Part shown: positions 1 to 8,494 of the stretch, piece after piece
How the letters are laid out: each line of letters begins with the position of its first letter
How positions within the stretch are numbered: position 1 is the first letter of the stretch
Source of the DNA: Nostoc sp. UHCC 0302
Lineage (GTDB): Bacteria; Cyanobacteriota; Cyanobacteriia; Cyanobacteriales; Nostocaceae
Direction of reading: 5' to 3'
DNA length: 64,000 nt
Assembly (NCBI RefSeq): GCF_038096175.1
Contig: NZ_CP151100.1
Coordinates: 186,001 to 250,000 of the forward strand
Position numbers and translations under genes: made by a program
Notes under the pieces: model-generated
Seen by the model: the letters and a program-made list of their open reading frames with translations, nothing else
The model's database searches: none
What the model was told of the DNA's origin: nothing

Positions 1-23
1 ATCAGTTCTGTGTCAATGCGTAG

Positions 24-400
24 GTTCTAGTAAAAATCGCGATCACCTCCATTTATCGCGCCGAGTGGGGTCGGATTGTTGCCACGCTCATGGGGCTGGT
101 TGGGGATTTCGATGTGGCTGAAGAGGCGGCACAAGAAGCTTTTAGTGCTGCGGTGAATCAGTGGCAGTCTACAGGTATTCCCGATCTCCCCTGTGCGTGG
201 ATTATTAAAGCAGCGCGATACAAAGCCATTGATCGCCTGCGACGCCGGACGCGGCTAACAGAAAAATTAGAATGGTACACTGCATCTGGGTTAATCCCAA
301 TGAGCCAGGAGCCAACCTACGACAGCGATGAAATTCCAGATGATCGGCTGCGGTTGATCTTCACTTGCTGTCATCCCGCATTGTCCATTGAGGCGCAGGT
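24..400 (+). pseudogene. ECF-type sigma factor, 5' part (interrupted by IS)
   Basis: N-terminal part of a sigma-70 family (ECF, DUF6596-containing) RNA polymerase sigma factor. The frame is open from just after a stop at 21-23 and reads YRAEWGRIVATLMGLVGDFD, then VAEEAAQEAFSAAV, then the region 2 core KAARYKAIDRLRRR. No good start codon precedes the conserved YRAEWGR stretch (first ATG at 90 lies inside the domain), so the true 5' end is missing or altered. The frame breaks at 400, where an IS4-family element starts, and resumes at 2958. Joining the two flanks and removing the target duplications restores an uninterrupted frame through [11 protein letters not shown]. Confidence 0.8.
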
Positions 401-1670
401 CTTGCGGGGCTACAAAAAGGGCTAGGATGCAGATAAAATAAGCCTCATAGCTCTTTCTCCTTGTTTATAATACTTACGCTTATTAGGAGTTAGTGTCATT
501 AACTCAGCCACCAATTCATAAGAATTTTCCATGAAATCGACCCAGTTAGACCCATATAATCCAATATAAAAACTGCTATGACGGCGAATTGTTCTTCCAG
601 ATTCTTTAATTCTGCCTACATATTTTTGAACACCCATGCGTTTAATTTTTTGACCAGATATAGTTGCAGCCGTATATGCAAGTGAGATTAATAATATTAG
701 GGAAATTAGCCTTTGACCTGATACATTAGTATCTTCTAAATTATACCCACCGCTCTTAAAATCTCTAAACATCTCTTCAATATCAAAACGTTGTTTATAA
801 GCCTTAATAGCCGAATCTAAGCTATCTAAATTAGTTAGGATAAACCAGCCTTCCTCCGGCGCAACTCCAAAACGTTTACGTTTCCATTTACCAGCAAGAT
901 TAAAGCTAATAAATCCTGTAGACTTTGTATATTTAATACCTTGATAAAAGAAAGAAAGTCCAGGTGCTAAACCTGAATTTTTTAATTGCAGCCAAATTTC
1001 TGGTTCTATTTCTATAAAAGCATCTTTTTTTATGCGTAAACAGAAGTAGACTTTCTGCTCTGCGAGCCAGTTAGCCAACTTTATCGAACAAAATTCCCGG
1101 TCTCCTAACACTACAGTTTTATAATCCTTGAGAATCGGTAATGCTTTCTTAAATACTGCTTCTTGTTCATCAAAATTGCTTGAACCCAACTTATTTAATA
1201 GCTCAAAATATATTGGAATAGACCTCTTGTCCCAAACTACGCTAATCATTAATAAATTAATGCATCCCCAATTAGTCCGATCTATAACTACATAAACAAC
1301 TTCAGTTAAAGGAAAATTTATTTCTAGCCAACTTCTAACTATGGGAAACCAAATCTCTTCAATATTGATGTAGTTTAAAGATAAAAACCGCTGAATTCTT
1401 TTCCTTCTACTTTCAAATAGTATTGGTATTGGTAAAGCAGTCGCTAGCGCCTCAAGGCTAACAGTTTTAATAGATTGTAATAAATAAATGAGGAGTTTTA
1501 GTAATAAGTATTCAGTACGTCCAAGCTCTCGCTTGAGGTGTGTCTCGTAAAATTCAGGTAATATTATCATTAAATAGAGCTTATTGCGAATGAATGCTCT
1601 TTTTGTTTTACCATAAATTGCTACACTACTTGCCATGAATCTATTTCAGGGTATTTTGTATCCCCTCAAG
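401..1670 (-). mobile_element. IS4-family insertion sequence, copy 1 (1270 bp)
   Basis: The element is bounded by imperfect terminal inverted repeats: CTTGCGGGGCTACAAAA on the left and the complement of TTTTGTATCCCCTCAAG on the right. A perfect 9-bp target duplication (GGCGCAGGT) flanks it. It carries one full-length transposase gene on the minus strand and interrupts the sigma-factor gene. A second, near-identical but damaged copy follows 16 bp downstream. Confidence 0.88.
422..1636 (-). CDS. IS4-family transposase, 404 aa
   Basis: DDE transposase catalysing cut-and-paste movement of the flanking element. First catalytic Asp is likely D119 in VVIDRTNWG, second D179 in VVLGDREF, and the Glu lies in YKQRFDIEEMFRDFK, which fits the Y-(2)-R-(3)-E-(6)-K signature of the IS4 family (Y280, R283, E287, K294). 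The ATG start is at 1634-1636, about 35 bp inside the IS end. The gene looks intact and so may supply transposase to the broken copy next to it. Confidence 0.9.
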   Translation of the reverse strand: MASSVAIYGKTKRAFIRNKLYLMIILPEFYETHLKRELGRTEYLLLKLLIYLLQSIKTVSLEALATALPIPILFESRRKRIQRFLSLNYINIEEIWFPIVRSWLEINFPLTEVVYVVIDRTNWGCINLLMISVVWDKRSIPIYFELLNKLGSSNFDEQEAVFKKALPILKDYKTVVLGDREFCSIKLANWLAEQKVYFCLRIKKDAFIEIEPEIWLQLKNSGLAPGLSFFYQGIKYTKSTGFISFNLAGKWKRKRFGVAPEEGWFILTNLDSLDSAIKAYKQRFDIEEMFRDFKSGGYNLEDTNVSGQRLISLILLISLAYTAATISGQKIKRMGVQKYVGRIKESGRTIRRHSSFYIGLYGSNWVDFMENSYELVAELMTLTPNKRKYYKQGERAMRLILSAS

Positions 1671-1686
1671 GGCGCAGGTTGCTTTG

Positions 1687-2957
1687 CTTGAGGGGGGACA
1701 AAAAGGGCTAGGATGCAGATAAAATAAGCCTCATAGCCCTTTCTCCTTGTTGATAATACTTACGCTTATTAGGAGCTAGTCTCATTAACTCAGCCACCAA
1801 TTCATAAGAATTTTCCATGAAATTGACCCAGTTAGACCCATATAATCCAATATAAAAACTACTATGACGACGAACTGTCCGCCCAGATTCTTTAATTCGT
1901 CCAACATATTTTTGAATACCCATACGTTTAATTTTTTGACCAGATATAGTTGCAGCCGTGTATGCAAGTGAAATTAATAATATTAGGGAAATTAGCCTTT
2001 GTCCTGATACATTAGTATCTTCTAAGTTATAACCACCACTCTTAAAATCTCTAAACATTTCTTCAATGTCAAAACGTTGTTTATAAGCCTTAATAGCCGA
2101 ATCTAAATCATCTAAATTAGTCAGGATAAACCAACCTTCCTCCGGCGCAACTCCAAAACGTTTACGTTTCCATTTACCAGCAAGATTAAAGCTAACAAGC
2201 CCTTGAGACTTAGTATATTTAATACCTTGGTAAAAAAAGGAAAGACCAGGTGCTAAACCCAAATCTCTTAGTTGCAGCCAAATTTCTGGTTCTATTTCTA
2301 TAAATGCGTCCTTTTTTAAGCGTAAACAGAAATATACTTTCTGCTCTGTGAGCCAGAAAGCGGCGCTTTATTGAACAAAATTCGCGGTCTCCTAACACAA
2401 CAGTTTTATAATTATTAAAAAGCGGCAATGCTTTTTTGAATACTGCTTCTTGTTCATCAAAATTGCTTGAACCCAATTTGTCTAATAGCTTAAAATATAT
2501 TGGGATAGACCTTTTATCCCAAACCACACTAATCATTAACAGATTAATACACCCCCAGTTAGTCCGGTCAATTACTAAATAAATAACTTCATTTAAGGGG
2601 AAATTTATTTCTAGCCAACTTCTAGCTATGGGAAACCAAATCTCTTCAATATTGATGTAATTTAAAGATAAAAACCGCTGAATCCTTCTCCTTCTACTTT
2701 CAAATAGTATTGGTATTGGTAAAGCAGTCGCTAGCGCCTCAAGGCTAACAGTTTTAATAGATTGTAATAAATAAATGAGGAGTTTTAGTAATAAGTATTC
2801 AGTACGTCCAAGTTCTCGCTTGAGGTGTGTCTCGTAGAATTCCGGTAATATTATCATTAAATAGAGCTTATTGCGAATGAATGCTCTTTTTGTTTTACCA
2901 TAAATTGCTACACTCATTACCCTGTATCTATTTCAGGGTATTTCGTCCCCCCTCAAG
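1687..2957 (-). mobile_element. IS4-family insertion sequence, copy 2 (1271 bp)
   Basis: Terminal inverted repeats CTTGAGGGGGGAC and GTCCCCCCTCAAG are perfect over 13 bp and the element has a 9-bp target duplication. It is closely similar to copy 1 throughout and lies in the same orientation, but its transposase gene carries a frameshift. Confidence 0.88.
1708..2917 (-). pseudogene. IS4-family transposase, frameshifted
   Basis: Homologous to the intact transposase of copy 1, but split into an N-terminal part (2219-2917) and a C-terminal part (stop at 1708) in different frames. The break lies near 2350-2362, where copy 1 reads gagccagttagccaac and this copy reads gagccagaaagcggcg. Both Asp motifs (VIDRTNW, VLGDREF) stay in the N-terminal part and the Y-R-E-K motif in the C-terminal part, so neither piece alone can be active. 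Confidence 0.85.
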
Positions 2958-3854
2958 GTTGCTTTGACACTGCGGATGCTGGGCGGACTTGAGACGGATG
3001 AAATTGCGCGGGCGTTTCTCGTACCCACGGCAACGATGGCGCAACGGCTGGTGCGTGCCAAGCGCAAGATTCGTGATGCAGGTATTCCCTATAAAGTGCC
3101 AGACATGGCCGAGCTGTCTGTACGGGTAGAGGCAGTGTTGACAGTAATCTATCTCATTTTCAACGAAGGCTACGCAGCGACAAGAGGCGAGATAATGGTG
3201 AGAGCTGACCTCTGTACAGAAGCTATTCGCCTAGGTCGCCTCGTAAGGATGTTGATGGCACCACAGCCACCAGCAGAAGTGACTGCACTCCTTGCGCTGA
3301 TGTTACTGCACGACTCGCGCCGCGATGCCCGTCTTGATGAAGCTGGCGATCTTGTCTTGCTCGAAGATCAAGATCGTAGTCGCTGGAACCAACAGCAAAT
3401 TTCTGAGGCACTGCCAATGGTCGAGGAGGCACTGCGGGGCGGAACTGGCCCATTTGCAGTGCAAGCAGCGATCGCAGCACTACATTGTCAGGCAACACGG
3501 GCGCAAGAAACAGACTGGTTGCAGATTGTCCGCCTCTATGATTTGCTCGAACGCTTACAGCCCTCACCAATCATATCGCTCAACCGTGCGGTGGCAATCT
3601 CAATGGTAGACAGTCCTCAAACGGCGCTTGGACTCATTGATGGGCTTGCCTCCCAGCTTGATGGCTACCATTTATTTTACGCTGCGCGTGCCGAGCTACT
3701 ACGCCGTATTGGAGCCTACCAAGAAGCTGCACAGAGCTACACGCTAGCCCTCGCGCTGGTCACTAATGACAGCGAACGTCGCTTTTTGGAGCATCGCCTG
3801 CGCGAAGTTCAGTCCCAATGTCCAGCATCGCCGGACACAGGTACAAATTATTGA
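2958..3854 (+). pseudogene. ECF-type sigma factor, 3' part (DUF6596)
   Basis: C-terminal continuation of the sigma factor begun at 24. Region 4 follows the break ([20 protein letters not shown], then [19 protein letters not shown]), then the DUF6596 helical domain with [15 protein letters not shown] and the TPR-like end [20 protein letters not shown]. This arrangement is typical of sigma-70 proteins of about 400 residues. Without its 5' part the fragment has no proper start (a TTG at 2964 is inside the fold). The following VOC-family fragment suggests the region was decaying before or after the IS insertions. Confidence 0.82.
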
Positions 3855-3867
3855 CTAGGTATATCTT

Positions 3868-4080
3868 GTGCAGGCATGGAGTAAACTACCCCACACAATT
3901 CTAAAAAGAATCGACCACATTTATCTCTCAGTATATGATTTTTTTGGGGAGACATTCTACGACTTGGTGATGCGGAAGCTCGGACAACACAAGGGTGATA
4001 AGGTTATTACTGAAGAACCACACACTTATTACTTCAGTCTGCGATTTCAATTGACAATTCCATTTGCAAGGTCAGCATAA
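3868..4080 (+). pseudogene. VOC/glyoxalase-family fragment
   Basis: The frame, opening at a GTG, reads RIDHIYLSVYDFFGETFYDLV and later KVITEEPHTYYF, which resembles the first beta-alpha module of vicinal-oxygen-chelate (glyoxalase/bleomycin resistance) proteins (typically RIDHIxLxVxDxxxSxxFY). Only about 70 residues remain, the His/Glu metal ligands of the second module are absent and no continuation is seen after 4080. Most likely a decayed remnant. Confidence 0.5.
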
Positions 4081-4174
4081 AAACCTTGCCAGGAGACAGG
4101 ATATCCTAAAATGACTACATAATAAAGGATGTAGCTATTTATGGTAAAACAATTAGGCACATGATTTTAGGGGA

Positions 4175-4729
4175 ATGCGAATAGAGGTAAGACTAATTCG
4201 CGGTCAAGATAACATAATTGTGGAAGCAGATTTAGTAAAACTTGCACAAAAGCACGTCGATGATTATATTTCCAGATGGAAAGACAAATTAACATTGTAC
4301 GAACAAGAAGATAAATTTTGGGACTGGGAGTTTAAACTTCAATTTGTGATTAACAGGCAACCAAATCGTGAAGGCTATGCAATTGAGTATGAAGGCGAAA
4401 CTCAAGGTCTGATGCTGATTGAAACTCAAATGCATGGTTCAAGACTGGTTGAAGGTAAGCGGTTAGTATATATTGATGGTATTGCTTCTGCACCAAGTAA
4501 TCGGCAAATTCTCCAACGTCCACCACGGCTTAAAGGTGTTGGTAGCGTACTCTTGGCATTTGCCAGAACCCGTAGCATTGAACTAGGTTATGAGGGACGA
4601 GTTGGCTTACATTCATTACCAGGGGTAGAAAAATTTTATGAATCCCAAGGCATGATTGATTTAGGTGAAGACGAAGATTACGATGATTTAGTTTATTTTG
4701 AATATGGAGTTCGTCGTTCTCCCACATAA
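4175..4729 (+). CDS. GNAT-family N-acetyltransferase-like protein, 184 aa
   Basis: The C-terminal half reads GVGSVLLAFARTRSIELGYEGRV, then GLHSLPGVEKFYESQGM, which matches the acetyl-CoA-binding motif A and the final strand-helix of GNAT acetyltransferases. The motif is degenerate (GVGSVL in place of Q/RxxGxG/A). A YIDGIASAPSNR strand precedes it, as in the family. The substrate is unknown. AGGGG lies just before the ATG at 4175. An unrelated ORF starts 18 bp downstream in the same direction, so the two are probably co-transcribed. Confidence 0.7.
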   Translation: MRIEVRLIRGQDNIIVEADLVKLAQKHVDDYISRWKDKLTLYEQEDKFWDWEFKLQFVINRQPNREGYAIEYEGETQGLMLIETQMHGSRLVEGKRLVYIDGIASAPSNRQILQRPPRLKGVGSVLLAFARTRSIELGYEGRVGLHSLPGVEKFYESQGMIDLGEDEDYDDLVYFEYGVRRSPT

Positions 4730-4747
4730 GGTATTAAAGGTAAATAA

Positions 4748-5284
4748 ATGGCTCAGCAACAACCTAATTACAATGAAAGTACCTTGAATCAAGAAAATGC
4801 ACTAAACTCAATAGATTTATTATTTGATGAAGAATGGTTACGAAAAGCTGTTATGGATGAGGAGCAAGTTAATAGTAACATTGGTGCTGGATTAGACTGG
4901 GGTTCGGCATTTGGCGAGCTAATTCTCAACCCCGAACTTTTAGGACGTTTCACAACTTTACGTATTTCTTTAAATAAAGAAGTGCGATTATTATTAAATA
5001 ATTGGAATTTAGGAACAGCTACTAAAATTGCTTGTCAAACTGCTAAAGAGAGATTGCTTCAAAAATTCCGATTACCTAACCCAGAAGAGAGAAAATATAT
5101 CCTCGCTACTTTAGTCAAAGATGAACTTTATGAGCAAGAATTTATTGAGAATCGAGAAATCTTGAGAGAGTTACTTGGATTATTATTAAAACAAGAAGAT
5201 TGGGAAACTATTGCAGCCGTTGCTGCTGATTGTTTAAAAGAGCAAATTATGCATCAAGTGTCCATTGAAAGAATTTCGGCATAA
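4748..5284 (+). CDS. Hypothetical protein paired with the GNAT protein, 178 aa
   Basis: Not recognised. The protein is acidic and mostly helical, with no signal peptide or membrane segment. It has an N-terminal Asn/Gln-rich stretch and a central WGSAFGELILNPELLGRF segment. It starts 18 bp after the GNAT gene with AAAGG upstream, which suggests translational coupling and a shared role, for example as substrate or partner of the acetyltransferase. That role is inference only. Confidence 0.65.
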   Translation: MAQQQPNYNESTLNQENALNSIDLLFDEEWLRKAVMDEEQVNSNIGAGLDWGSAFGELILNPELLGRFTTLRISLNKEVRLLLNNWNLGTATKIACQTAKERLLQKFRLPNPEERKYILATLVKDELYEQEFIENREILRELLGLLLKQEDWETIAAVAADCLKEQIMHQVSIERISA

Positions 5285-5391
5285 ATTTAGAAATTTAATT
5301 GAAAGGATTAGTATTTTTTTATATTATTAATTTGATAAAAGTTAATCAACTATTGCCATTGCCAATTGGTAACTAGAACTCTAACCTAAAT

Positions 5392-5835
5392 TTATAATTT
5401 CAATGCAACATACTCTCCCTCAAATTTTGCAGCACAAATCCCAACATATATAATATCTGCATTTAGAATAATTTTACCTTTTCCTGTATTAGATAATCCC
5501 TCCACAAACTGCTGCCAGTTTTGTTGGACTGGAGATATACAATGTGACTGGAAATCTCCTTCAATAGGCTTTAAGTATTTGACTGTATTGCTTTTAATTA
5601 CAATCCGGCTTTTTATTGATAACTCTTGAAGTCGAACATTAACTAAAGTCCAAGCTGATAAAATTCCTAAAGTCGATATGCTTCCACCAAATACGGTACT
5701 ACTATGATTAATATTCGGTAACAACGGTGCTGATAAAATTATCCCAGTTTCATCAATTGAAACTACTGACACCGCCATTTGCTTAGAAATTGGTATGTGT
5801 TGATGAAGATATTCTTCAACTTCTGTCAAAATCAT
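5392..5835 (-). CDS. YiiD_C-type thioesterase-domain protein, 147 aa
   Basis: Resembles the putative thioesterase domain (YiiD C-terminal family, hotdog fold). It begins VEEYLHQHIPISKQMAVSVV, then has SAPLLPNINHSSTVFGGSISTLG, where the hotdog helix and glycine-rich turn sit, and later VIKSNTVKYLKPIEGDF. The likely activity is acyl-CoA or acyl-ACP hydrolysis; no substrate can be read. It runs convergent to the GNAT pair, with about 107 bp of AT-rich sequence between. Confidence 0.7.
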   Translation of the reverse strand: MILTEVEEYLHQHIPISKQMAVSVVSIDETGIILSAPLLPNINHSSTVFGGSISTLGILSAWTLVNVRLQELSIKSRIVIKSNTVKYLKPIEGDFQSHCISPVQQNWQQFVEGLSNTGKGKIILNADIIYVGICAAKFEGEYVALKL

Positions 5836-5985
5836 ACTTACTTTTTTGAGATCAACTAATTTTAAAATAATCTGCTTCAGGTAAAATTATAGTCGGCTTA
5901 ACATTGCAAAGTTGATTTTGAGTATTTATTATAATCAAGCTTTTAACCCTCTTCTTTATCTTCTAATTTCTGGTTAATCACTCAT

Positions 5986-6240
5986 TTATGTTTTTTGGTT
6001 ATGTGACTTGAATCTACCTGCAATAAATTCTCGCTTGCTTAGATGTTTTGTTGTACGTTTGTTAACTCGCTCTCGCCACATTTGGTAACTAGATTTTTTC
6101 ATTTCACGCTTCATTAAAGCAATTACCTGTTTCTCAAGCAGTCCAAACTGAGATTCGATAGCTTCCATAGGCGTTCTATCTTCCCATGCCATTTCAATAA
6201 TGCGATCAATCGTTTCAGAATTCAGTTCAGGTAATTTCAT
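5986..6240 (-). CDS. TIGR03643 family protein (DUF2805), 84 aa
   Basis: Small conserved protein with the typical family string: IDRIIEMAWEDRTPMEAIE, QFGLLEKQVIALMKREMK, SYQMWRERVNKRTTKH. The first half looks like a helix-turn-helix of the kind found in sigma factors and transposases, and the basic C-terminus ends at HNQKT. Biochemical role unknown. It lies alone on the minus strand. Confidence 0.8.
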   Translation of the reverse strand: MKLPELNSETIDRIIEMAWEDRTPMEAIESQFGLLEKQVIALMKREMKKSSYQMWRERVNKRTTKHLSKREFIAGRFKSHNQKT

Positions 6241-6419
6241 TTCTTTTGTAGCCTTTATTTAACTAGTTTTCTTTGAAAGTCTTTCTTAGAGTTCGTTACA
6301 GCCTGTAAATAGCAAGACTCATAGCTATGTTTTCTATATTTAGATGCTTAGTTGTTGAGTTGATGTCATAATTTTTATTCAGTTTACTGATTTCAAACTA
6401 GACAATTATCATAACTACT

Positions 6420-7166
6420 ATGAATGTAACTGAACTATCAGAACTGGAGAAAGTTGCTGACAAAATCAAAAAACTCTTAGCACTATCTCAATCTCCTAAT
6501 GAAGCAGAGGCAATGGCAGCTTTTGCCAAAGCACAAGAAATGCTAACCCGGCACAATTTATCCTTGGCAGACTTGGGTGATTCCAAAGCACAACAGGTGC
6601 AAGAAGAAATTGTTTTTGAATGGCAAAGGCTTGTATCGTGGAAAGTTATTTTAATGGCAGGAGTATGTCAGGCTAATTATTGCTTTGATTTTACGCGCAA
6701 AAATCATCATGGGTTACAATTAATCATTTTGGGACGACCCATTAATATCGCCTCTGCCAGAATTCAGTTTGAGTACTTGATGGAAACTATAGAGCGATTA
6801 GCAAAGCAAACAAAGGGTGATGCCTGCGGCGGGCAAAGCCTACGCAAATTCCAAAATGCTTTCAAATTGGGTGCAGCAAATAGACTTGCTGTGAGAATTA
6901 TTGAAAACAGTGAACGGCAAAAAAGAGAGGGTATAGCTGCCACCTCTGAATCAGAGCAAGTGACAGCAATAGTTGTGCGCTCACTATATGAAAGGCTAGA
7001 AGCAGAACTCAAAGCTTACACCTCACGAAACCTCAAATTAAAGCATGGAACTCTTAAACCCTCTTGGGGTTCATTTGACGGATTCGAGGCAGGACAGTCC
7101 GCTGCTGATTCTGTTTCGCTTCACAAACAGGTTCCAGACAACAGGCAACGGTATTTGCCAAGCTAA
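6420..7166 (+). CDS. DUF2786 domain protein, 248 aa
   Basis: The N-terminal about 45 residues (KVADKIKKLLALSQSPNEAE, AFAKAQEMLTRHNLSLADLG) match the DUF2786 domain of plasmid and phage proteins of unknown function. The rest is the accompanying helical region with HHGLQLIILGRPINIASARI. A dispersed-repeat sequence (TGCCTGCGGCGGGCAAAG, 6821-6838) is inserted in frame and encodes DACGGQSLRK. The last residues (KQVPDNRQRYLPS) look like a natural end. Confidence 0.75.
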   Translation: MNVTELSELEKVADKIKKLLALSQSPNEAEAMAAFAKAQEMLTRHNLSLADLGDSKAQQVQEEIVFEWQRLVSWKVILMAGVCQANYCFDFTRKNHHGLQLIILGRPINIASARIQFEYLMETIERLAKQTKGDACGGQSLRKFQNAFKLGAANRLAVRIIENSERQKREGIAATSESEQVTAIVVRSLYERLEAELKAYTSRNLKLKHGTLKPSWGSFDGFEAGQSAADSVSLHKQVPDNRQRYLPS

Positions 7167-7380
7167 AAGTTTTTTCATCAATGACAATCTTCGAGTTATG
7201 AATCCAAGGCTTGAGTTCTGCCATTTAATCATTAGTCACGTGAGGAGTATCTTCAATGGTAAGCCGTACATTTCGGGCGTACTAATTGAGTTATCATTTC
7301 ACCTGACTGCCGACGGATTTATCTAAATAGCGATTACATTGCAATGTTAGTTCATTTGCTAGCGCGTATTATTAACTAAG

Positions 7381-7507
7381 CTAGATCATAGAGATAGCTA
7401 GATAAACTGTACCCAGAATGTTACTAGTGGGTTTGTCATAGTGCGTTGCAATCGGGATACTGCTTAAGTTTATTGCTCTTGTCTTACTACTAAGTCCAGT
7501 TCTGTGT
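7381..7507 (-). pseudogene. IS5-type transposase C-terminal remnant
   Basis: The minus-strand reading from about 7507 to a stop at 7381 is HRTGLSSKTRAINLSS, then IPIATHYDKPTSNILGTVYL. This resembles the C-terminal end of IS5-superfamily DDE transposases (IATHYDKTAxxFxxxxxLAxIMI). Only about 40 residues remain and the upstream part is replaced by the parB end. The rest of 7167-7380 shows no gene. Confidence 0.5.
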
Positions 7508-8494
7508 TCAATTTCTGACAATCGCTTCAAGCTGACTAAGCAGATTCTCTAGCTGTTGAGTTTTTTTCGGATCGCTCCAAAGCATCTTGTTTTTTTTTGC
7601 CACCTCAATCGTGTTAGTTAAACGTTGTTTGAGGCTTACAGGTTCTGACTCAGATAGTGCCTTTTTACTACCGTTCAATACTTTAACTCGTTGCTTAATT
7701 TCAGAAAGGCTAAGGGAAGTGCTTATAGCTTCTTCTAAAAGTTTTTGTCTGCTGTCTTTATCTTTGACACTAGCAATCAAAATTCCTTTAGTGTAATGAA
7801 TTTTACCTTGGCGAATAGAATTCAATATCTCTACTGGTTTTTTAAATAAGGGAAGTCGAGTTGCAACGAATGATTGCCAAGTAATTCGCCCAAATGAATC
7901 AAATACCTGTCGAACAAGCTTAGCTTCTTGACTAACCAAAACGTTTTGGTTAACAGTATTTTTTGTGGCGTTGTTCATTCGGTAAAGAAAACTAACAACT
8001 TGCTCAGTTTCGTATCCCAGTTGAATTTCAAGCACTCGCAAAGTATTGTCTAATTCCTCTAAAGCACTGAAATCACGGCGATTTGTATTTTCTGATATTG
8101 CGGCATAAAAAGCAGTACGATCATCCCAATCAAAAATCTTGACTGGTACGTTTTCCAGTTTTGCTATTGCTGCTGCTTTTAATCGTCGAAGTCCTGCAAC
8201 TAGTTCATATTTTTCAGGTTGAGTGGGATGGGGACGTACCCATATAGGAGAACGAATTCCATTGGGTTGAATATCATTTAGCGCCCATTGTTGTAGCTCT
8301 TCTAAATCATAGTAATGCCGAACTGGTTTACCATCTGGAATAAATGTGAATGTACAAACAATTGCGTTGTGCGGAATGATTTGTTCTTGAGCTACTTCTG
8401 CTATTTGTACAAATTCCTGAGTAGTGGCTTGTCCAAAGACGAAGTTCAGTTCTTCATTGTTAGCAATATTATCCTTAAGTTTTCGTCGATTCAT
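7508..8494 (-). CDS. parB: ParB-family partition protein 1, 328 aa
   Basis: Centromere-binding partner of ParA. The N-terminal domain carries IRSPIWVRPHPTQPEKYELV, then AGLRRLKAAAIAKLENVPVK, the ParB/sulfiredoxin-like signature with the GxRR box, and ENTNRRDFSALEE (box II). A helical DNA-binding region and a C-terminal helix follow. The ATG overlaps the parA stop by four bases (ATGA), so the two are translationally coupled. A 20-bp perfect palindrome lies inside the gene at codons for NQNVLV (about residues 181-187). It is homologous to parB2 at 45276-46220 but clearly diverged. Confidence 0.88.
   Translation of the reverse strand: MNRRKLKDNIANNEELNFVFGQATTQEFVQIAEVAQEQIIPHNAIVCTFTFIPDGKPVRHYYDLEELQQWALNDIQPNGIRSPIWVRPHPTQPEKYELVAGLRRLKAAAIAKLENVPVKIFDWDDRTAFYAAISENTNRRDFSALEELDNTLRVLEIQLGYETEQVVSFLYRMNNATKNTVNQNVLVSQEAKLVRQVFDSFGRITWQSFVATRLPLFKKPVEILNSIRQGKIHYTKGILIASVKDKDSRQKLLEEAISTSLSLSEIKQRVKVLNGSKKALSESEPVSLKQRLTNTIEVAKKNKMLWSDPKKTQQLENLLSQLEAIVRN
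7933..7952. promoter_or_regulatory. Candidate parS-like palindrome inside parB1
   Basis: TAACCAAAACGTTTTGGTTA is a perfect 20-bp palindrome. The same core occurs upstream of parA1 (9347-9368), and a variant with symmetric changes lies at the equivalent place inside parB2 (45695-45714). This is the size and symmetry expected of a ParB-binding site. Confidence 0.7.

Larger units (their letters stand above)
392..1679. repeat. 9-bp target duplication of IS copy 1
   Basis: GGCGCAGGT occurs at 392-400 and again at 1671-1679, directly flanking the first IS4-family copy (401-1670). Confidence 0.85.
1678..2966. repeat. 9-bp target duplication of IS copy 2
   Basis: GTTGCTTTG occurs at 1678-1686 and 2958-2966, directly flanking the second copy. 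Its first two bases overlap the last two of the target used by copy 1, so two independent insertions hit almost the same point. Confidence 0.85.

Noticed and set aside
422-2957. Simple tandem duplication of one IS
   Set aside because: The two copies have different target duplications, so they are separate insertions.
7045-7326. Plus-strand frame after the DUF2786 gene, 93 codons
   Set aside because: It overlaps the DUF2786 gene in another frame and has no protein-like pattern; probably chance.
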